Of a stretch of DNA of 64,000 nt, positions 34,574 through 44,062 are shown piece by piece (within the stretch, counting starts at the first letter, position 1; every line of letters starts with the position of its first letter). Under the pieces are notes generated by a model. The model was not told the origin of the DNA, did no database searches, and saw only the letters and a program-made list of their open reading frames with translations. The position numbers and the translations under genes are program-made. This DNA comes from Oleiagrimonas sp963821885 (GTDB taxonomy: Bacteria; Pseudomonadota; Gammaproteobacteria; Xanthomonadales; Rhodanobacteraceae), in NCBI GenBank assembly GCA_963821885.1, contig CAWGFN010000003.1, forward strand, positions 434,001-498,000. The letters are read 5' to 3'.

Positions 34574-37174
34574 TTACCTCAGCAACGTGGCGGGGTCGGC
34601 GCGCCGCAGGCTGCGCATCGAGGCCAGGCCGGAGACCACCGCCAGCGCCAGGATCAGCAGCACGCAGGTCAGCGTGACCGGCAGGTTGAGCACCACGGGC
34701 ACGTCCTGGTCGTGCGCGACCACGATCAGCAGGCTGCCCAGCAGGGCGGCGCCGACCAGGCCGATCGCGCCGACCCACAGCGCCTGTTCCAGGACCACCC
34801 GGCGCAACGCCTTCACGCCCACGCCAAGGGCATTGAGCGTGGCGTACTCACGGATCGATCCGACCACCGCGGCGACCAGCGCCTGGCTGGTGATGACGGC
34901 GCCGACCAGAAACACGATGCCGGCCAGGAACAGCACGCCGGCGCCGGCGCCGGTGTCGAACAGCCAGAACAGCATCGAGCGCCGCGCGAAGGCGCGTGCC
35001 GTCCACGCCTCGTACGGTCCGAAGCCGCTGTGTCCGTTGAGCGAGGCGGCCACCTCGGCGGCCCGCGCCGGGTGCCGCAGACGCGCCACCAGATAGGTCG
35101 GGCGCCCGACATCGCCGGGATCGGAATCGAGCAGGCGGGCGGTGTCCAGCGAGGCCACCACGTTGACGCCGCCCAGCGCGCGCAGGCCGCTGGCCACGCC
35201 GACCACCCGCACCCGGTGGCCGTTGATGCTGGCGCTGCCGCCGATGGCCACGCCCAGCTTGTCGAGGTCGGCGCGGTCGACGATCACCGCGTCCGGGGTG
35301 TCCAGTCGCTCGCGCAGCGACGGTGGCAGGGCGCGCGCGAACATCATGCCGTTGGGGCTGGGGTCGATGCCGGAGACGAACACCGACACGCCGCCGGTGC
35401 CGCCCGCGCGCCAGTCGCCGTCGACCCACAGGAACGGCTCCACCCGCGTCACGCGCGGGTCCATGTGCAGCAGGGTGGCCACGTCGGGCGAGATCGAGCG
35501 TCCCTGGTCGACGCTCTGGGTGCCCGGGTAACCGACCCAGAGATTGGCGCTGGAGCCGGTGATGTAGACCGCGGCCCCGCCGAAGATGCCGAGCACCAGC
35601 GCGGCCTGCAGCAGCTGCAGCAGGCCGGCGAAGCCGACCGCCAGCACCGCGGGCAGGAAGCGCCGCCACTCGTAGATGAGGGTCTTGCGGGCCAGCGCCA
35701 CCATCATGGCGATACTCCCGGATGCGCTGGCCGCGCTGTCGTCGCTGTCGTCCAGCGGCGGCGCGCCGCCGAGGGCCTTGTACAGCGCCACGTAGGCGAT
35801 ATCGCGGTCGCCGCGCGCGGCGGCGAGGTCGAGTTCGGCGCGGGCGCGGGCGATGCCCACCTCGGCGTCGTCGAGGTCGCTGGACAGGCCCAGGCGGCGG
35901 CGCGTGCGCTGTGCGTCACGGGCCTGGTCCCAGGCGTGGCAGGCATCCTCGCCGGCGGCTTCGCGCTCGCGCTGGCGCTGCAGGTTGCCCAGCGCCGTCT
36001 CGACGTCGGCGACGCCGGCGAGCACGGCCTTGCGATAGGCCAGCACGGCCGCGCGCAGGTCGTGTCCGCGGGCGTGCTTGGCCGATACGCGCATGCCCCA
36101 GTCGAACAGCGGCATCTCGATCACCGGACCCACCGAGCCGATGGCGTTGGTGCCCGGATCCTGGTGATAGGCGGTGATGTTGGTCGACCACAGGATGGAG
36201 GCGCCCAGGCCGATGCGCGGATACAGGTTGGCACGGGCAATGCCCAGTTCGCCGGCGGCCTCGACCACGCGCGCCTCGGCCTGGGCGATGCCCGGCCGCG
36301 TGCGCAGCAGTTCGGCCGGCGCGGCGATCGGGCCGGTCGCGCCCAGGTGCGGTACCGGAGCCGGCTTGAGCCACTTCGGCCGCGGCTCGGCGAGTCCCAG
36401 CAGCACGGCCAGCTGCTGGGCGGCCTCGTCGGCCTCCATGCGCGGCTGGGCCAGCGCGGCGCGCGACGAGGCCAGGTCCGCCTGGGCGCGCGCCAGGTCG
36501 GCGCGGTCGGCCAGCTGCAGGCGGACCCGCGTGCGCATCAGGTCGAGCTGGCGCTGGCGGATGCGCGCCACGTCCTCGAGCAGCTGAGCCTGGCGTTGCG
36601 CCGTGCGCAGGCGCACCAGGTCACGCGCGACTTCGGCCACCAGCGTGACCCGCGCCTCGCGCAGCGACGCCATGGCCTCGCCCAGGCGGCCACCGGCCAT
36701 CCGGTCGTTGGCCTGGCCGCGGCCGAACAGGGGCAGCTCCCAGGTCGCGTCGAAGCCGATCACGAAATAGGACGAGGTGGCGTCGGGATCGATCGGGTCG
36801 GAGGTGTGCAGGCCGACCTGTGGCCGGTAGGGCGCCTTGCGGGTCGAGTACAGGGCGCGCGCGGCACGCAGGCGCTCGGTGGCGATGGCCACGTCGGGGT
36901 TGTCCCTGAGCGCCTGGTCGACCAGGCGATTGAGCATCGGATCGTTGAACGCCTTCCACCACGCATGCAGGTCCACCGGCGGGCGCGCCGGCGCGGTCGC
37001 CTGGTTTCGCCAGTGCGCCGGGGTCGAAGGGTCCAGCTTGGGCAGGCGATTGTTGAAGCAGCCGGCCAGGGCCAGGCACGCGGCGATCCACGCGGACCAT
37101 GCGGCCAGGGTGCGGGCGTGGAGGCGCGACGGTGCGCGGGTCGGTGTGGCGGACATGGTGGCGCGAGACTTCAT
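34574..37174 (-). CDS. Outer-membrane efflux factor (NodT type) in frame with a DevC/MacB-type permease
   Basis: One uninterrupted frame of 866 residues. Residues 1-489 form a full NodT-type outer-membrane lipoprotein (ALAGCFNNRLPKLDPSTPAHW, then duplicated coiled-coil repeats). From residue 490 an apparently full 377-residue ABC permease follows (MMVALARKTLIYEWRRFLPA, periplasmic domain, helices near LFLAGIVFLVGAVITSQALV, SIREYATLNALG). An outer-membrane barrel joined to an inner-membrane permease is topologically awkward. An internal ATG at 35707 has a ribosome-like GGGAG before it (ATCCGGGAGTATCGCC), so the permease may also be made separately. Either the OMF stop was lost or there is a sequence error. 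The ATG at 37174 overlaps the kinase stop as ATGA. Confidence 0.8.
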   Translation of the reverse strand: MKSRATMSATPTRAPSRLHARTLAAWSAWIAACLALAGCFNNRLPKLDPSTPAHWRNQATAPARPPVDLHAWWKAFNDPMLNRLVDQALRDNPDVAIATERLRAARALYSTRKAPYRPQVGLHTSDPIDPDATSSYFVIGFDATWELPLFGRGQANDRMAGGRLGEAMASLREARVTLVAEVARDLVRLRTAQRQAQLLEDVARIRQRQLDLMRTRVRLQLADRADLARAQADLASSRAALAQPRMEADEAAQQLAVLLGLAEPRPKWLKPAPVPHLGATGPIAAPAELLRTRPGIAQAEARVVEAAGELGIARANLYPRIGLGASILWSTNITAYHQDPGTNAIGSVGPVIEMPLFDWGMRVSAKHARGHDLRAAVLAYRKAVLAGVADVETALGNLQRQREREAAGEDACHAWDQARDAQRTRRRLGLSSDLDDAEVGIARARAELDLAAARGDRDIAYVALYKALGGAPPLDDSDDSAASASGSIAMMVALARKTLIYEWRRFLPAVLAVGFAGLLQLLQAALVLGIFGGAAVYITGSSANLWVGYPGTQSVDQGRSISPDVATLLHMDPRVTRVEPFLWVDGDWRAGGTGGVSVFVSGIDPSPNGMMFARALPPSLRERLDTPDAVIVDRADLDKLGVAIGGSASINGHRVRVVGVASGLRALGGVNVVASLDTARLLDSDPGDVGRPTYLVARLRHPARAAEVAASLNGHSGFGPYEAWTARAFARRSMLFWLFDTGAGAGVLFLAGIVFLVGAVITSQALVAAVVGSIREYATLNALGVGVKALRRVVLEQALWVGAIGLVGAALLGSLLIVVAHDQDVPVVLNLPVTLTCVLLILALAVVSGLASMRSLRRADPATLLR

Positions 37175-38595
37175 GCATCGGATCCGTGATCGGGGAAGCG
37201 GATCTGCACGCGCAATCCGCCGCCCGGGGCAGAAGCATAGACTACCTGCGCGTGATGACGTTCCGCGATGCGCTGCACGATGGCCAAACCCAGGCCGGTG
37301 CCGCCCTCGGCGGCGCCGGGCGCGCGGAAGAAGCGTTCGCCGAGCCGGGGCAGGACGTCCTCGGGCACGCCGGGGCCGTCGTCCTCGACCGTGATGTCAT
37401 GGTGGCCGCCGTCGGCATCCGTGGCCAGCCGTACCGTGACGTGGCCGCCGGGTCCGGCGTAGCGCAGCGCGTTGTCGATGAGGTTGTCCAGCATTTCGCC
37501 CAGGGCGTGGGCGTCGCCGCGGATAAGCGCGCGGTTGCTGGTGTCGTCGTAGCCCAGGTCCACGTCGCCGCGCACGGCGTCGGGGACCCGCGCGCCGACG
37601 ATGTCCGGCAGCAGGCGCGCCAGGTCCAGTTCGGCCATGTGTTCGTCGTCGTCGTCGTGCGGTGTCTGCGCGCGGGTCAGCGCCAGCAACTGGCGGGTGG
37701 TGCGCGCGGCGCGGGTGTTGAGCTGCTGGATGTGTCCCAGCGCCTCCAGCAGGCGCGGTCCCTGCGGATGCGCCTGGGCGCGCTCGACGTGCAGGGCCAT
37801 GCCGGCCAGTGGCGTGCGCAACTGGTGCGCGGCATCGGCCACGAAGCGCTCGTGCAGGTCCATCAGGTGGCGCAGGCGACCGAACAGGGCGTCGATGGTG
37901 TGCGTCAGCGGCAGCAGTTCCACCGGCACGTCGCTGTCGTCGATCGGCGCCAGGGTGCGCTCTCGGCGGGCCAGTCGCTGCACCAGGGGATCGAGGCCGC
38001 GCAGGCCGAAGGTCACGCCCAGCCACGACAGCGCCACCAGCATGGCGATCAGCAGCAACTGCAGCGACACGCTCAGCAACAGGATCTCGCCCGCCACCTC
38101 ATGACGGTCGTGCAGGGTCTCGGCGACCGAGATGTACAGCACGTCGTGGGCGTCGCTCGGATTGCGGATGGTCACGGTCGCGGCGCGCACCCGGGTGCGG
38201 CCGACCCGGGTATCGAACAGCTCCGGCGCCTGTCCCGGGACCACTGCCTGGGCGGGCAGCGGCAGGCCGGCGTTGCCGCTGACCAGGCCGTGCCGGCGGC
38301 TGCGCACGTTGTAGTAGTTGCGACCCTCGGGGTCGTAATTGAGCAGGAAGCTGGCCTGCGAGGAAATGTCGCCGGGCAGCGATTCGCGGTGCAGCAGCTG
38401 CGCCAGCGACTGGGCCTCGCCGGCGAGGTCGCGGTCGTGCACGTGGTTGGAGTACGACAGTGCCACCGAATAGGTGAGCAATGCGTCCAGCAGCAGCAAA
38501 AGCAGCATCGGGATCAGCAGGAAGGCCAGCAACCGGCGTCGCAGGCTCGGGCGCCGGCGCGATCCGGGGGGCGAAACGGAGGACGTTCGGGTCAC
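37171..38595 (-). CDS. Sensor histidine kinase (OmpR-partner type)
   Basis: 474 residues. An N-terminal helix (LRRRLLAFLLIPMLLLLLLD) and a second helix near residue 190 (LLLSVSLQLLLIAMLVALSW) flank a periplasmic sensor domain of about 130 residues. A HAMP-like linker follows, then the H-box FVADAAHQLRTPLAGMALH with phosphoacceptor His, N-box MLDNLIDNALRYAG and G-boxes VEDDGPGVPED and GGTGLGLAIV. This is the QseC/TctE-like architecture. The start is a GTG at 38595 overlapping the regulator stop (GTGA), and the stop overlaps the exporter gene. Confidence 0.93.
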   Translation of the reverse strand: MTRTSSVSPPGSRRRPSLRRRLLAFLLIPMLLLLLLDALLTYSVALSYSNHVHDRDLAGEAQSLAQLLHRESLPGDISSQASFLLNYDPEGRNYYNVRSRRHGLVSGNAGLPLPAQAVVPGQAPELFDTRVGRTRVRAATVTIRNPSDAHDVLYISVAETLHDRHEVAGEILLLSVSLQLLLIAMLVALSWLGVTFGLRGLDPLVQRLARRERTLAPIDDSDVPVELLPLTHTIDALFGRLRHLMDLHERFVADAAHQLRTPLAGMALHVERAQAHPQGPRLLEALGHIQQLNTRAARTTRQLLALTRAQTPHDDDDEHMAELDLARLLPDIVGARVPDAVRGDVDLGYDDTSNRALIRGDAHALGEMLDNLIDNALRYAGPGGHVTVRLATDADGGHHDITVEDDGPGVPEDVLPRLGERFFRAPGAAEGGTGLGLAIVQRIAERHHAQVVYASAPGGGLRVQIRFPDHGSDA

Positions 38596-39278
38596 GGGTT
38601 CTCCCGGCCCGCCTCGATCTCCTCGAGCATGTAACCGAGGCCCCGAACGGTGCGAATCTGCGTGCCCGAATCGCGCAACTTGCGGCGCAGGCGATGCATG
38701 GCGATGTCCAGTCCGTTGTCGGTCAGCTCCTGATCCCAGTTGCACAGCGCCTCGACCAGTTGCGCGCGGCTGGTCAGCTTGCCCAGGCGCAGCACCAGCG
38801 CTTCCAGCAGGCTGAATTCGCGCGCGGTCAGTTCCAGCGCGTCCTCGCCGACCCAGGCACGTCGGCCGGGAAGGTCCAGGCGCAGCCGGCCAAGGCTCAT
38901 GTCGGGCGTGCCGCTGCTGGCGCGCCGGCGCAGCAGGGCGCGCGTGCGGGCGCTGAATTCGCTGCGCGCGAAGGGCTTGACCAGGTAATCGTCGGCGCCC
39001 AGGTCGAGCACACGCACCCGCTCCTCCACGCTGTCGCGCGCGGTCACCACCAGCACCGACATCTGCTCGCCGCGCTGGCGCAGGTGCTGCAGGACTTCCG
39101 ATCCGTCCACGGCCGGCAGGCCGAGGTCGAGCACCAGCAGGTCGTATTCGTAGTCGGCCAGCGCGTGTTCGGCCTTGCGACCGTTGTCGACGTGATCGAC
39201 ATTGTGCCCGCCATCACGCAGGTCGGCGCACAGGCCGGCCGCGATGGCGTGATCGTCTTCGGCAACCAGGACTCGCAT
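38592..39278 (-). CDS. OmpR/PhoB-type response regulator
   Basis: 228 residues. Receiver domain with acidic pocket AEDD (6-9), phosphoacceptor Asp51 in LLVLDLGLPA and Lys in DDYLVKPFARSE. The winged-helix domain carries LELTAREFSLLEAL and DIAMHRLRRKLRDSGTQIRTVRGLGYML. It is first in a five-frame operon with its kinase and the ABC exporter, so it probably controls the pump. Confidence 0.95.
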   Translation of the reverse strand: MRVLVAEDDHAIAAGLCADLRDGGHNVDHVDNGRKAEHALADYEYDLLVLDLGLPAVDGSEVLQHLRQRGEQMSVLVVTARDSVEERVRVLDLGADDYLVKPFARSEFSARTRALLRRRASSGTPDMSLGRLRLDLPGRRAWVGEDALELTAREFSLLEALVLRLGKLTSRAQLVEALCNWDQELTDNGLDIAMHRLRRKLRDSGTQIRTVRGLGYMLEEIEAGRENP

Positions 39279-39570
39279 CTACTACCGTCCAGTCACGCGG
39301 CGCGGTTCGGCGCCGTGGCGGGGAAGACCCCGTGAGGGGTTGTCTGGTGGGGCAGATTACGCAGGAAAACTTACTGCATGCTTTAGCCGAAAGCCCGTAT
39401 TTACGCCGTTTTCGTGAGGATCCCGTTAAGTGTCGCGCCGGGCGCCGGTTCCCGTCGACCGATGCATGACCATTGACCCGTTGCCCGCGATGCCCTGCTC
39501 GGCGCACCATGGTAGTGCTGTGCCGCTGGGGCGGCGCGGGGTTAACGCATCCTGAGCATCGGGGGAACCA

Positions 39571-41793
39571 ATGTCTCGCATGATTCGATCCACCTCACTG
39601 GTGTGTCTTGCCCTTGCCTGTCTGGGGCTGGGCGCACTTTCGTCGGCCGCCACGCCGCCGCCGGCTTCCGCGACACCCGCGGCGGCCAGCTCGGTCCTGG
39701 GCCCGGTACCTTTCGTCTCGCCGCACGCGGCCAACATCACCGAGGCCAGCGCGGCCAATGCCTGGGGCGGTCAGCGCACCGCGGCCGACAGCACCCTGTC
39801 CGACCAGGTGACGACCTACACCATCCAGGCCTCGCTGGACCCGGACAAGCACACCGTCGACGCCACTGAAACGATGACGTGGCGCAATCGCAGCGACCGT
39901 CCGATCGACAAGATCTACCTGCACATGTACCTCAATGCCTTCGAGGGACCGGGCAGCACGTTCTTCACCGAGCGCCAGATGTTCTCCGGCTCCGGTGGTT
40001 CGCGCGGCGCGGCCAAGCTGAAGAAGGGCCAGTGGGGCTATGTCGACCTGAAGAAGGTGCAGCAGGACGGCAAGGACGTGACCTGGCGCTTCGTGCAGCC
40101 GGACGGCGGTCCCAAGACCGACCACACCGTGGTCGAGATGGACCTGCCCACGCCAGTGCCGGCGCACGGCACGCTGACCCTGAACATCGGTTTCCACGAC
40201 AAGCTGCCGCGCGTGGTCGAGCGCACCGGCTGGTGGGGCAAGTTCCACCTGGTGGCGCAGTGGTTCCCGAAGATCGCGGTGCTGGAGCTGCCCGGTGAAC
40301 GTGGCGCCAAGCAGGTGCGCTGGAACGCGCACGAGTTCCACTACCACAGCGAATTCTTCGCCGACTACGGCAACTACGACGTCCATCTGACGGTGCCCAA
40401 GGGCTACACGGTCGGCGCGGTCGGCCACGAAGAAGGCGCGCCGGTCGAGAAGGACGGCAAGGTCACCCATCACTTCGTGCAGCACGACGTCGAGGACTTC
40501 GCCTGGGTCGCCGCGCCCGGCTACAAGGTCATGCACACCACCTGGACCGGGCCGGGCAGCCCGAAGGTGGACGTGCGCGTGATCTACCCGCCGGAGTACG
40601 AGGTCGTGGCCAAGCCGGTGGAGAAGGCGACCACCGATTCGCTGACCTACTTCTCCGACACCCTGGGTCCGTATCCCTACCGCACGGTCACCGCCGTGGT
40701 GCCGCCGTACAACGCCAGCGAGGCGGGCGGCATGGAGTACCCGACGTTCTTCACCGCCGAGAACTCCAAGGAATACACCAAGGACACCATCAGCCAGTTC
40801 GAGATCGATTTCGTCACCATCCATGAATTCGGCCACGGCTATTTCATGGGCATCCTCGGCTCCAACGAGTTCGAGGAGCCGATGCTCGACGAGGGCATGA
40901 ACGAGTACTGGGACCAGCGCATGCTGTCCGCCCGTCATCAGGACATCCATCCGGTGACGCCGCTGCTGAAGAAGCTGGGCATCGATCCGGCGATCGGTCC
41001 GTTCGTGATGGAACGCGCCAGCGGCGTGCTGGGCATCAACTTCCCGGCCGATTCGCTCGATTCCAACTCCTGGGACCGCATGTCCAACAACAGCTACGGC
41101 TCGGTCTACTCGCGTACCGCCTCGACCATGCGCACCATCGAGAACCTGGTCGGTCACGAGGCCATGGGCAAGGCCATGAAGCTGTACTACGCGCGCTGGA
41201 AGTTCCGCCATCCCAGTGCCGCCGACCTGCGTGACGCGCTGGCCGACGGCACCGGCAAGCCGGAGCTGATCAAGCAGATCTTCGACTCGCAGGTCTACGG
41301 CACCGATCGCGTCGACGCCAGCATCGTCAGCCTCAAGAGCGAGGAGCAGCTGCCGCAGGCCGGCACCGTGGTCAAGGACGGCAAGCGCGTCACCGTGACC
41401 CGCAAGGAAGTGAACGAGGAGATCGCAAAGGCGCGCAAGGCGTGGAAGAAGGACCACAAGGACGCCAAGCACGGCGGCCCGTACCCGTGGCTGACCACGG
41501 TCACCGTGCGCCGCACCGGCGCGCCGATCCCGCGCACGGTGAAGGTCGACTTCGCCGATGGCAGCAGCGAGACGGTGGACTGGAACGACAACAGCCGCTG
41601 GAAGCGCTTGACCTTCACCAAGCCGGTCAAGGCGGTGTCGGCACAGCTCGATCCCAAGCGCACCCTGTACCTGGACAACAACAGCCTCAACGACAGCTAC
41701 AGCGTGAAGAAGGACGGCAGCGCCTCGAGCCGCTGGACCGCCGACGCGCAGGCGATGCTGCAGAGCCTCTACACCTTCCTGGGGACGCTATGA
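39571..41793 (+). CDS. M1-family zinc metallopeptidase, exported
   Basis: 740 residues. A signal peptide (IRSTSLVCLALACLGLGALSSAA) leads to the aminopeptidase-N-like domain. The zinc site is HEFGHGYFMG starting at His418, with the third ligand Glu exactly 18 residues after the second His in EPMLDEGMNEYW (HExxH-X18-E). The substrate-recognition strand is EAGGMEYPTFF, a variant of GxMEN. The protein is longer than typical M1 enzymes and ends in a beta-rich domain. A GGGGGAA site precedes the ATG. It overlaps the next membrane protein gene by ATGA. Confidence 0.92.
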   Translation: MSRMIRSTSLVCLALACLGLGALSSAATPPPASATPAAASSVLGPVPFVSPHAANITEASAANAWGGQRTAADSTLSDQVTTYTIQASLDPDKHTVDATETMTWRNRSDRPIDKIYLHMYLNAFEGPGSTFFTERQMFSGSGGSRGAAKLKKGQWGYVDLKKVQQDGKDVTWRFVQPDGGPKTDHTVVEMDLPTPVPAHGTLTLNIGFHDKLPRVVERTGWWGKFHLVAQWFPKIAVLELPGERGAKQVRWNAHEFHYHSEFFADYGNYDVHLTVPKGYTVGAVGHEEGAPVEKDGKVTHHFVQHDVEDFAWVAAPGYKVMHTTWTGPGSPKVDVRVIYPPEYEVVAKPVEKATTDSLTYFSDTLGPYPYRTVTAVVPPYNASEAGGMEYPTFFTAENSKEYTKDTISQFEIDFVTIHEFGHGYFMGILGSNEFEEPMLDEGMNEYWDQRMLSARHQDIHPVTPLLKKLGIDPAIGPFVMERASGVLGINFPADSLDSNSWDRMSNNSYGSVYSRTASTMRTIENLVGHEAMGKAMKLYYARWKFRHPSAADLRDALADGTGKPELIKQIFDSQVYGTDRVDASIVSLKSEEQLPQAGTVVKDGKRVTVTRKEVNEEIAKARKAWKKDHKDAKHGGPYPWLTTVTVRRTGAPIPRTVKVDFADGSSETVDWNDNSRWKRLTFTKPVKAVSAQLDPKRTLYLDNNSLNDSYSVKKDGSASSRWTADAQAMLQSLYTFLGTL

Positions 41794-42665
41794 CCATGAA
41801 ACGACCCATCGGATTCGGCGCGTTTCCGCGCGCCCTCGGCGCGGCGCTGCAGTGGAAGCTGCTGCTGCTGTGGTTCCTTTTCACCCTGATCCCGGCGTTG
41901 ATCGTCTCGCGTCCGCTGCATGCCATGCTGTCCGGACTGATGGACCGTGCCGTGGATGCCGGACAGTGGGCGCGCAGTTTCCATGGCCTGGCCATGACCG
42001 ACGTGTTCGTCGACATCGGTCGCCACGGCATGCCGGCTCTCGGCGCCGCCTTCGGTTTCGCCACCTTGCTGGCGCTGCTGATGTCGCCGTTCCTGACCGG
42101 CATGTCGGTGACCGCGGTGCGCGGGCCGCAGAAGCCGGGTTTCGGCGAGCTGATGCACGGCGGTCTGCGTGAGTACTGGCGCCTGTTCCGCTTCATGCTG
42201 TGGGCGCTGGGCCTGTACGCCGTGGTGCTGGGCATCAATGTCGTGGCCTCGGGCATGGTCGGCCAGTACGCCAAGACCGCGGTGCTGGAGTCCAGTGTCG
42301 ACTTCCGCTACAGCATCGTGCACGTGGTGTTCATCGCGCTGTTCGTCCTGGCCCAGGCCATGATCGAGGCCGGCCGCGGGCGCATCGTCGCTCAGCCCGG
42401 CCAGCGTTCGGCCACCAAGGCGTTCTTCGCCGGCATCGGCACGTTGTTCCAGCGTCCGCTGGTGACCCTGGGCATGTTCCTCGGGGTGACGGTGATCGGC
42501 ATGCTGATCGTGTTCCTGCTGGGCTTGTGGCGCGTGCAGCTGGTCGCGGTCGGTTTCGGCGGCGCGCTGATGGCGCTGCTGGTGACCCTGCTGATCGTGG
42601 TCGTCATGGCCTGGATGCGCACGGCGCGACTGGCCGGCATGGGCGCGATCGCCGAAGCGTCCTGA
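41790..42665 (+). CDS. Multispanning membrane protein coupled to the M1 peptidase
   Basis: 291 residues with about six hydrophobic helices (for example LLLLWFLFTLIPALIV, MLWALGLYAVVLGINVVA, TLGMFLGVTVIGMLIVFLLG and GGALMALLVTLLIVVVMA). I recognise no family motif. It overlaps the M1 peptidase gene by ATGA, so the pair is likely a functional unit, perhaps a membrane partner or chaperone of the peptidase. A strong terminator follows the stop. Confidence 0.8.
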   Translation: MTMKRPIGFGAFPRALGAALQWKLLLLWFLFTLIPALIVSRPLHAMLSGLMDRAVDAGQWARSFHGLAMTDVFVDIGRHGMPALGAAFGFATLLALLMSPFLTGMSVTAVRGPQKPGFGELMHGGLREYWRLFRFMLWALGLYAVVLGINVVASGMVGQYAKTAVLESSVDFRYSIVHVVFIALFVLAQAMIEAGRGRIVAQPGQRSATKAFFAGIGTLFQRPLVTLGMFLGVTVIGMLIVFLLGLWRVQLVAVGFGGALMALLVTLLIVVVMAWMRTARLAGMGAIAEAS

Positions 42666-42687
42666 ATCGACGCGCAGTAGACGAAGC

Positions 42688-42720
42688 GGCCGCCCGCATG
42701 CCGGGCGGCCGTTTTCTTTT
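42688..42720 (+). terminator. Rho-independent terminator after the M1 peptidase operon
   Basis: A 10-bp stem, CGGCCGCCCG (42688-42697) with CGGGCGGCCG (42703-42712), is followed by TTTTCTTT. Confidence 0.9.
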
Positions 42721-42732
42721 GCCGGCCGGGGA

Positions 42733-43260
42733 TCAGGACGTGCCGCGTTCGGGCGGGTAATAGGCGAACACGTGGGTCGGCGCGCCGTGGAAGTCGATCG
42801 ACTCGACGTATTCGCCGCCCAGTCGCTTGGCCACCCGGTCCGAGGCGTCGTTGCCGTCGCGCACCAGGCTGACCACGCGCTTGAGGTCGAGCCGCGTCCA
42901 GGCGAAATCCAGCGACGCGCGCCCGGCCTCGGTGGCGTAGCCGTGGCCGCGGTATTCGGGGCGCAGCATCCAGCCGAGCTCGACGTCGGGCCAGCCTTCC
43001 GGATACATCAGGCCGACGCGGCCGACGAACACGTCGTCCTCGATCCGCTCCACCGCCCACATGCCGTAGCCGCGCATCTGCCAGTGCCCGAGCAGCATGG
43101 CCATCGAGCGCCACGCGTTCATGCGGTTGAGCGGCACGCCGCTGCCGACGAAGCGGGTGCTCTCCGGATCGGCCAGCATCGCGGCATAGTCGTCGAAGTG
43201 CCGTTCCGACAGCGCGGTCAGGCGCAGGCGCTCGGTGTGCAGGACGGGAATCTCGTGCAT
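42733..43260 (-). CDS. RimJ/RimL-type GNAT acetyltransferase
   Basis: 175 residues. The RimJ/RimL pattern is visible: TERLRLTALSERHFDDYAAM at the start, GYGMWAVE, VELGWMLRPEYRGHGYATEA with the acetyl-CoA loop, and RVVSLVRDGNDASDRVAKRLG. Family members acetylate ribosomal-protein N-termini, antibiotics or free amines. I use the ATG at 43260; a GTG three codons upstream also exists. It faces the M1 operon tail across the terminator. Confidence 0.88.
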   Translation of the reverse strand: MHEIPVLHTERLRLTALSERHFDDYAAMLADPESTRFVGSGVPLNRMNAWRSMAMLLGHWQMRGYGMWAVERIEDDVFVGRVGLMYPEGWPDVELGWMLRPEYRGHGYATEAGRASLDFAWTRLDLKRVVSLVRDGNDASDRVAKRLGGEYVESIDFHGAPTHVFAYYPPERGTS

Positions 43261-43275
43261 GGCGACCACCCGGCC

Positions 43276-43767
43276 TCAGGACGCCGTGGCGCGGGGCCTT
43301 GCGGCCATCGCGCTCACGTCCTGGAAGAAATCCTGGTCGAATTGATCACCCAGTTCCGGCCACTTGCGCCGGAACACCGGATTGTCGAAGTAGTCGAGGA
43401 TGTAGGCCCGCCAGCCCACCCATTGCGCGGCGCGAATGGGGTTGCCGTGCTGGCGGTACAGCAGGTAGGCGTTCTCGATCAGCGAGATCAGGATCAGGAA
43501 CGCGCATTCCACCTGGCGTTCCTGCGCCGCATCGAGCGCGGGTTCCTTGTCCACGGTGCCGTAGATGGGCAGCTGGGGATGGTCGAAGACCAGCTTGAGG
43601 AAATCCACGTACTGCTGGTTGAGCGTGGCGTAGGTGCCGTTCTCGCGGTCCATCCGCTCGCGCCGCTTGGTGGTGGCGAAGATGGCGATGGCCACGGGCA
43701 CGCCGATCAGGTTGGTGCAGGCCACCGCGACGTCGAGAAGGCCCTGGATGTGGCTGAGATCGGTCAT
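43276..43767 (-). CDS. Small membrane-anchored protein of unknown function
   Basis: 163 residues. One helix near the N-terminus (LLDVAVACTNLIGVPVAIAI) precedes a helical soluble part containing TYATLNQQYVDFLKLVF, VECAFLILISLIENAYLLY and NPVFRRKWPELGDQFDQDFFQDV. The overall pattern recalls small single-pass proteins of unknown role. It is 15 nt upstream of the GNAT gene on the same strand and probably co-transcribed. Confidence 0.7.
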   Translation of the reverse strand: MTDLSHIQGLLDVAVACTNLIGVPVAIAIFATTKRRERMDRENGTYATLNQQYVDFLKLVFDHPQLPIYGTVDKEPALDAAQERQVECAFLILISLIENAYLLYRQHGNPIRAAQWVGWRAYILDYFDNPVFRRKWPELGDQFDQDFFQDVSAMAARPRATAS

Positions 43768-44062
43768 GCGGCGTCCGTGGTGCGTGGCTGGCGCCCCCTG
43801 CGCCCGCCCTCGTCGCGCCTATGATGACGCCGCGTTGCCGGGGTACGTCAACCCGGCGTCGCCGGAGGTGTCCGGTGACGATCCGTCCGGATGTCCGCAA
43901 AGGCCGTCGTGGCGCCCTTTGCGCCGCGACCGGACACCCGAGACGACAAGCCCGGAGCCGCGCCTCCCGCACGTCTCCGGGCAGCCGGTCGGTGACCGGC
44001 GCTCCGCCAGGGGCGGCGGAGGATGCCGGCCGTCCGTGGCCGGCAGGGGGCACGCGTGTTCC
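43768..44062. repeat. Gene-free gap with REP-like hairpins
   Basis: This 295-bp gap has no convincing gene. Two hairpins stand out: GCCGGTC/GACCGGC (43984-43990 with 43994-44000) and TGCCGGCC/GGCCGGCA (44024-44031 with 44038-44045). The second resembles the GCCGGC-type palindromes spread through Xanthomonadaceae genomes and lies 17 nt after the comEA-like stop. Confidence 0.55.
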
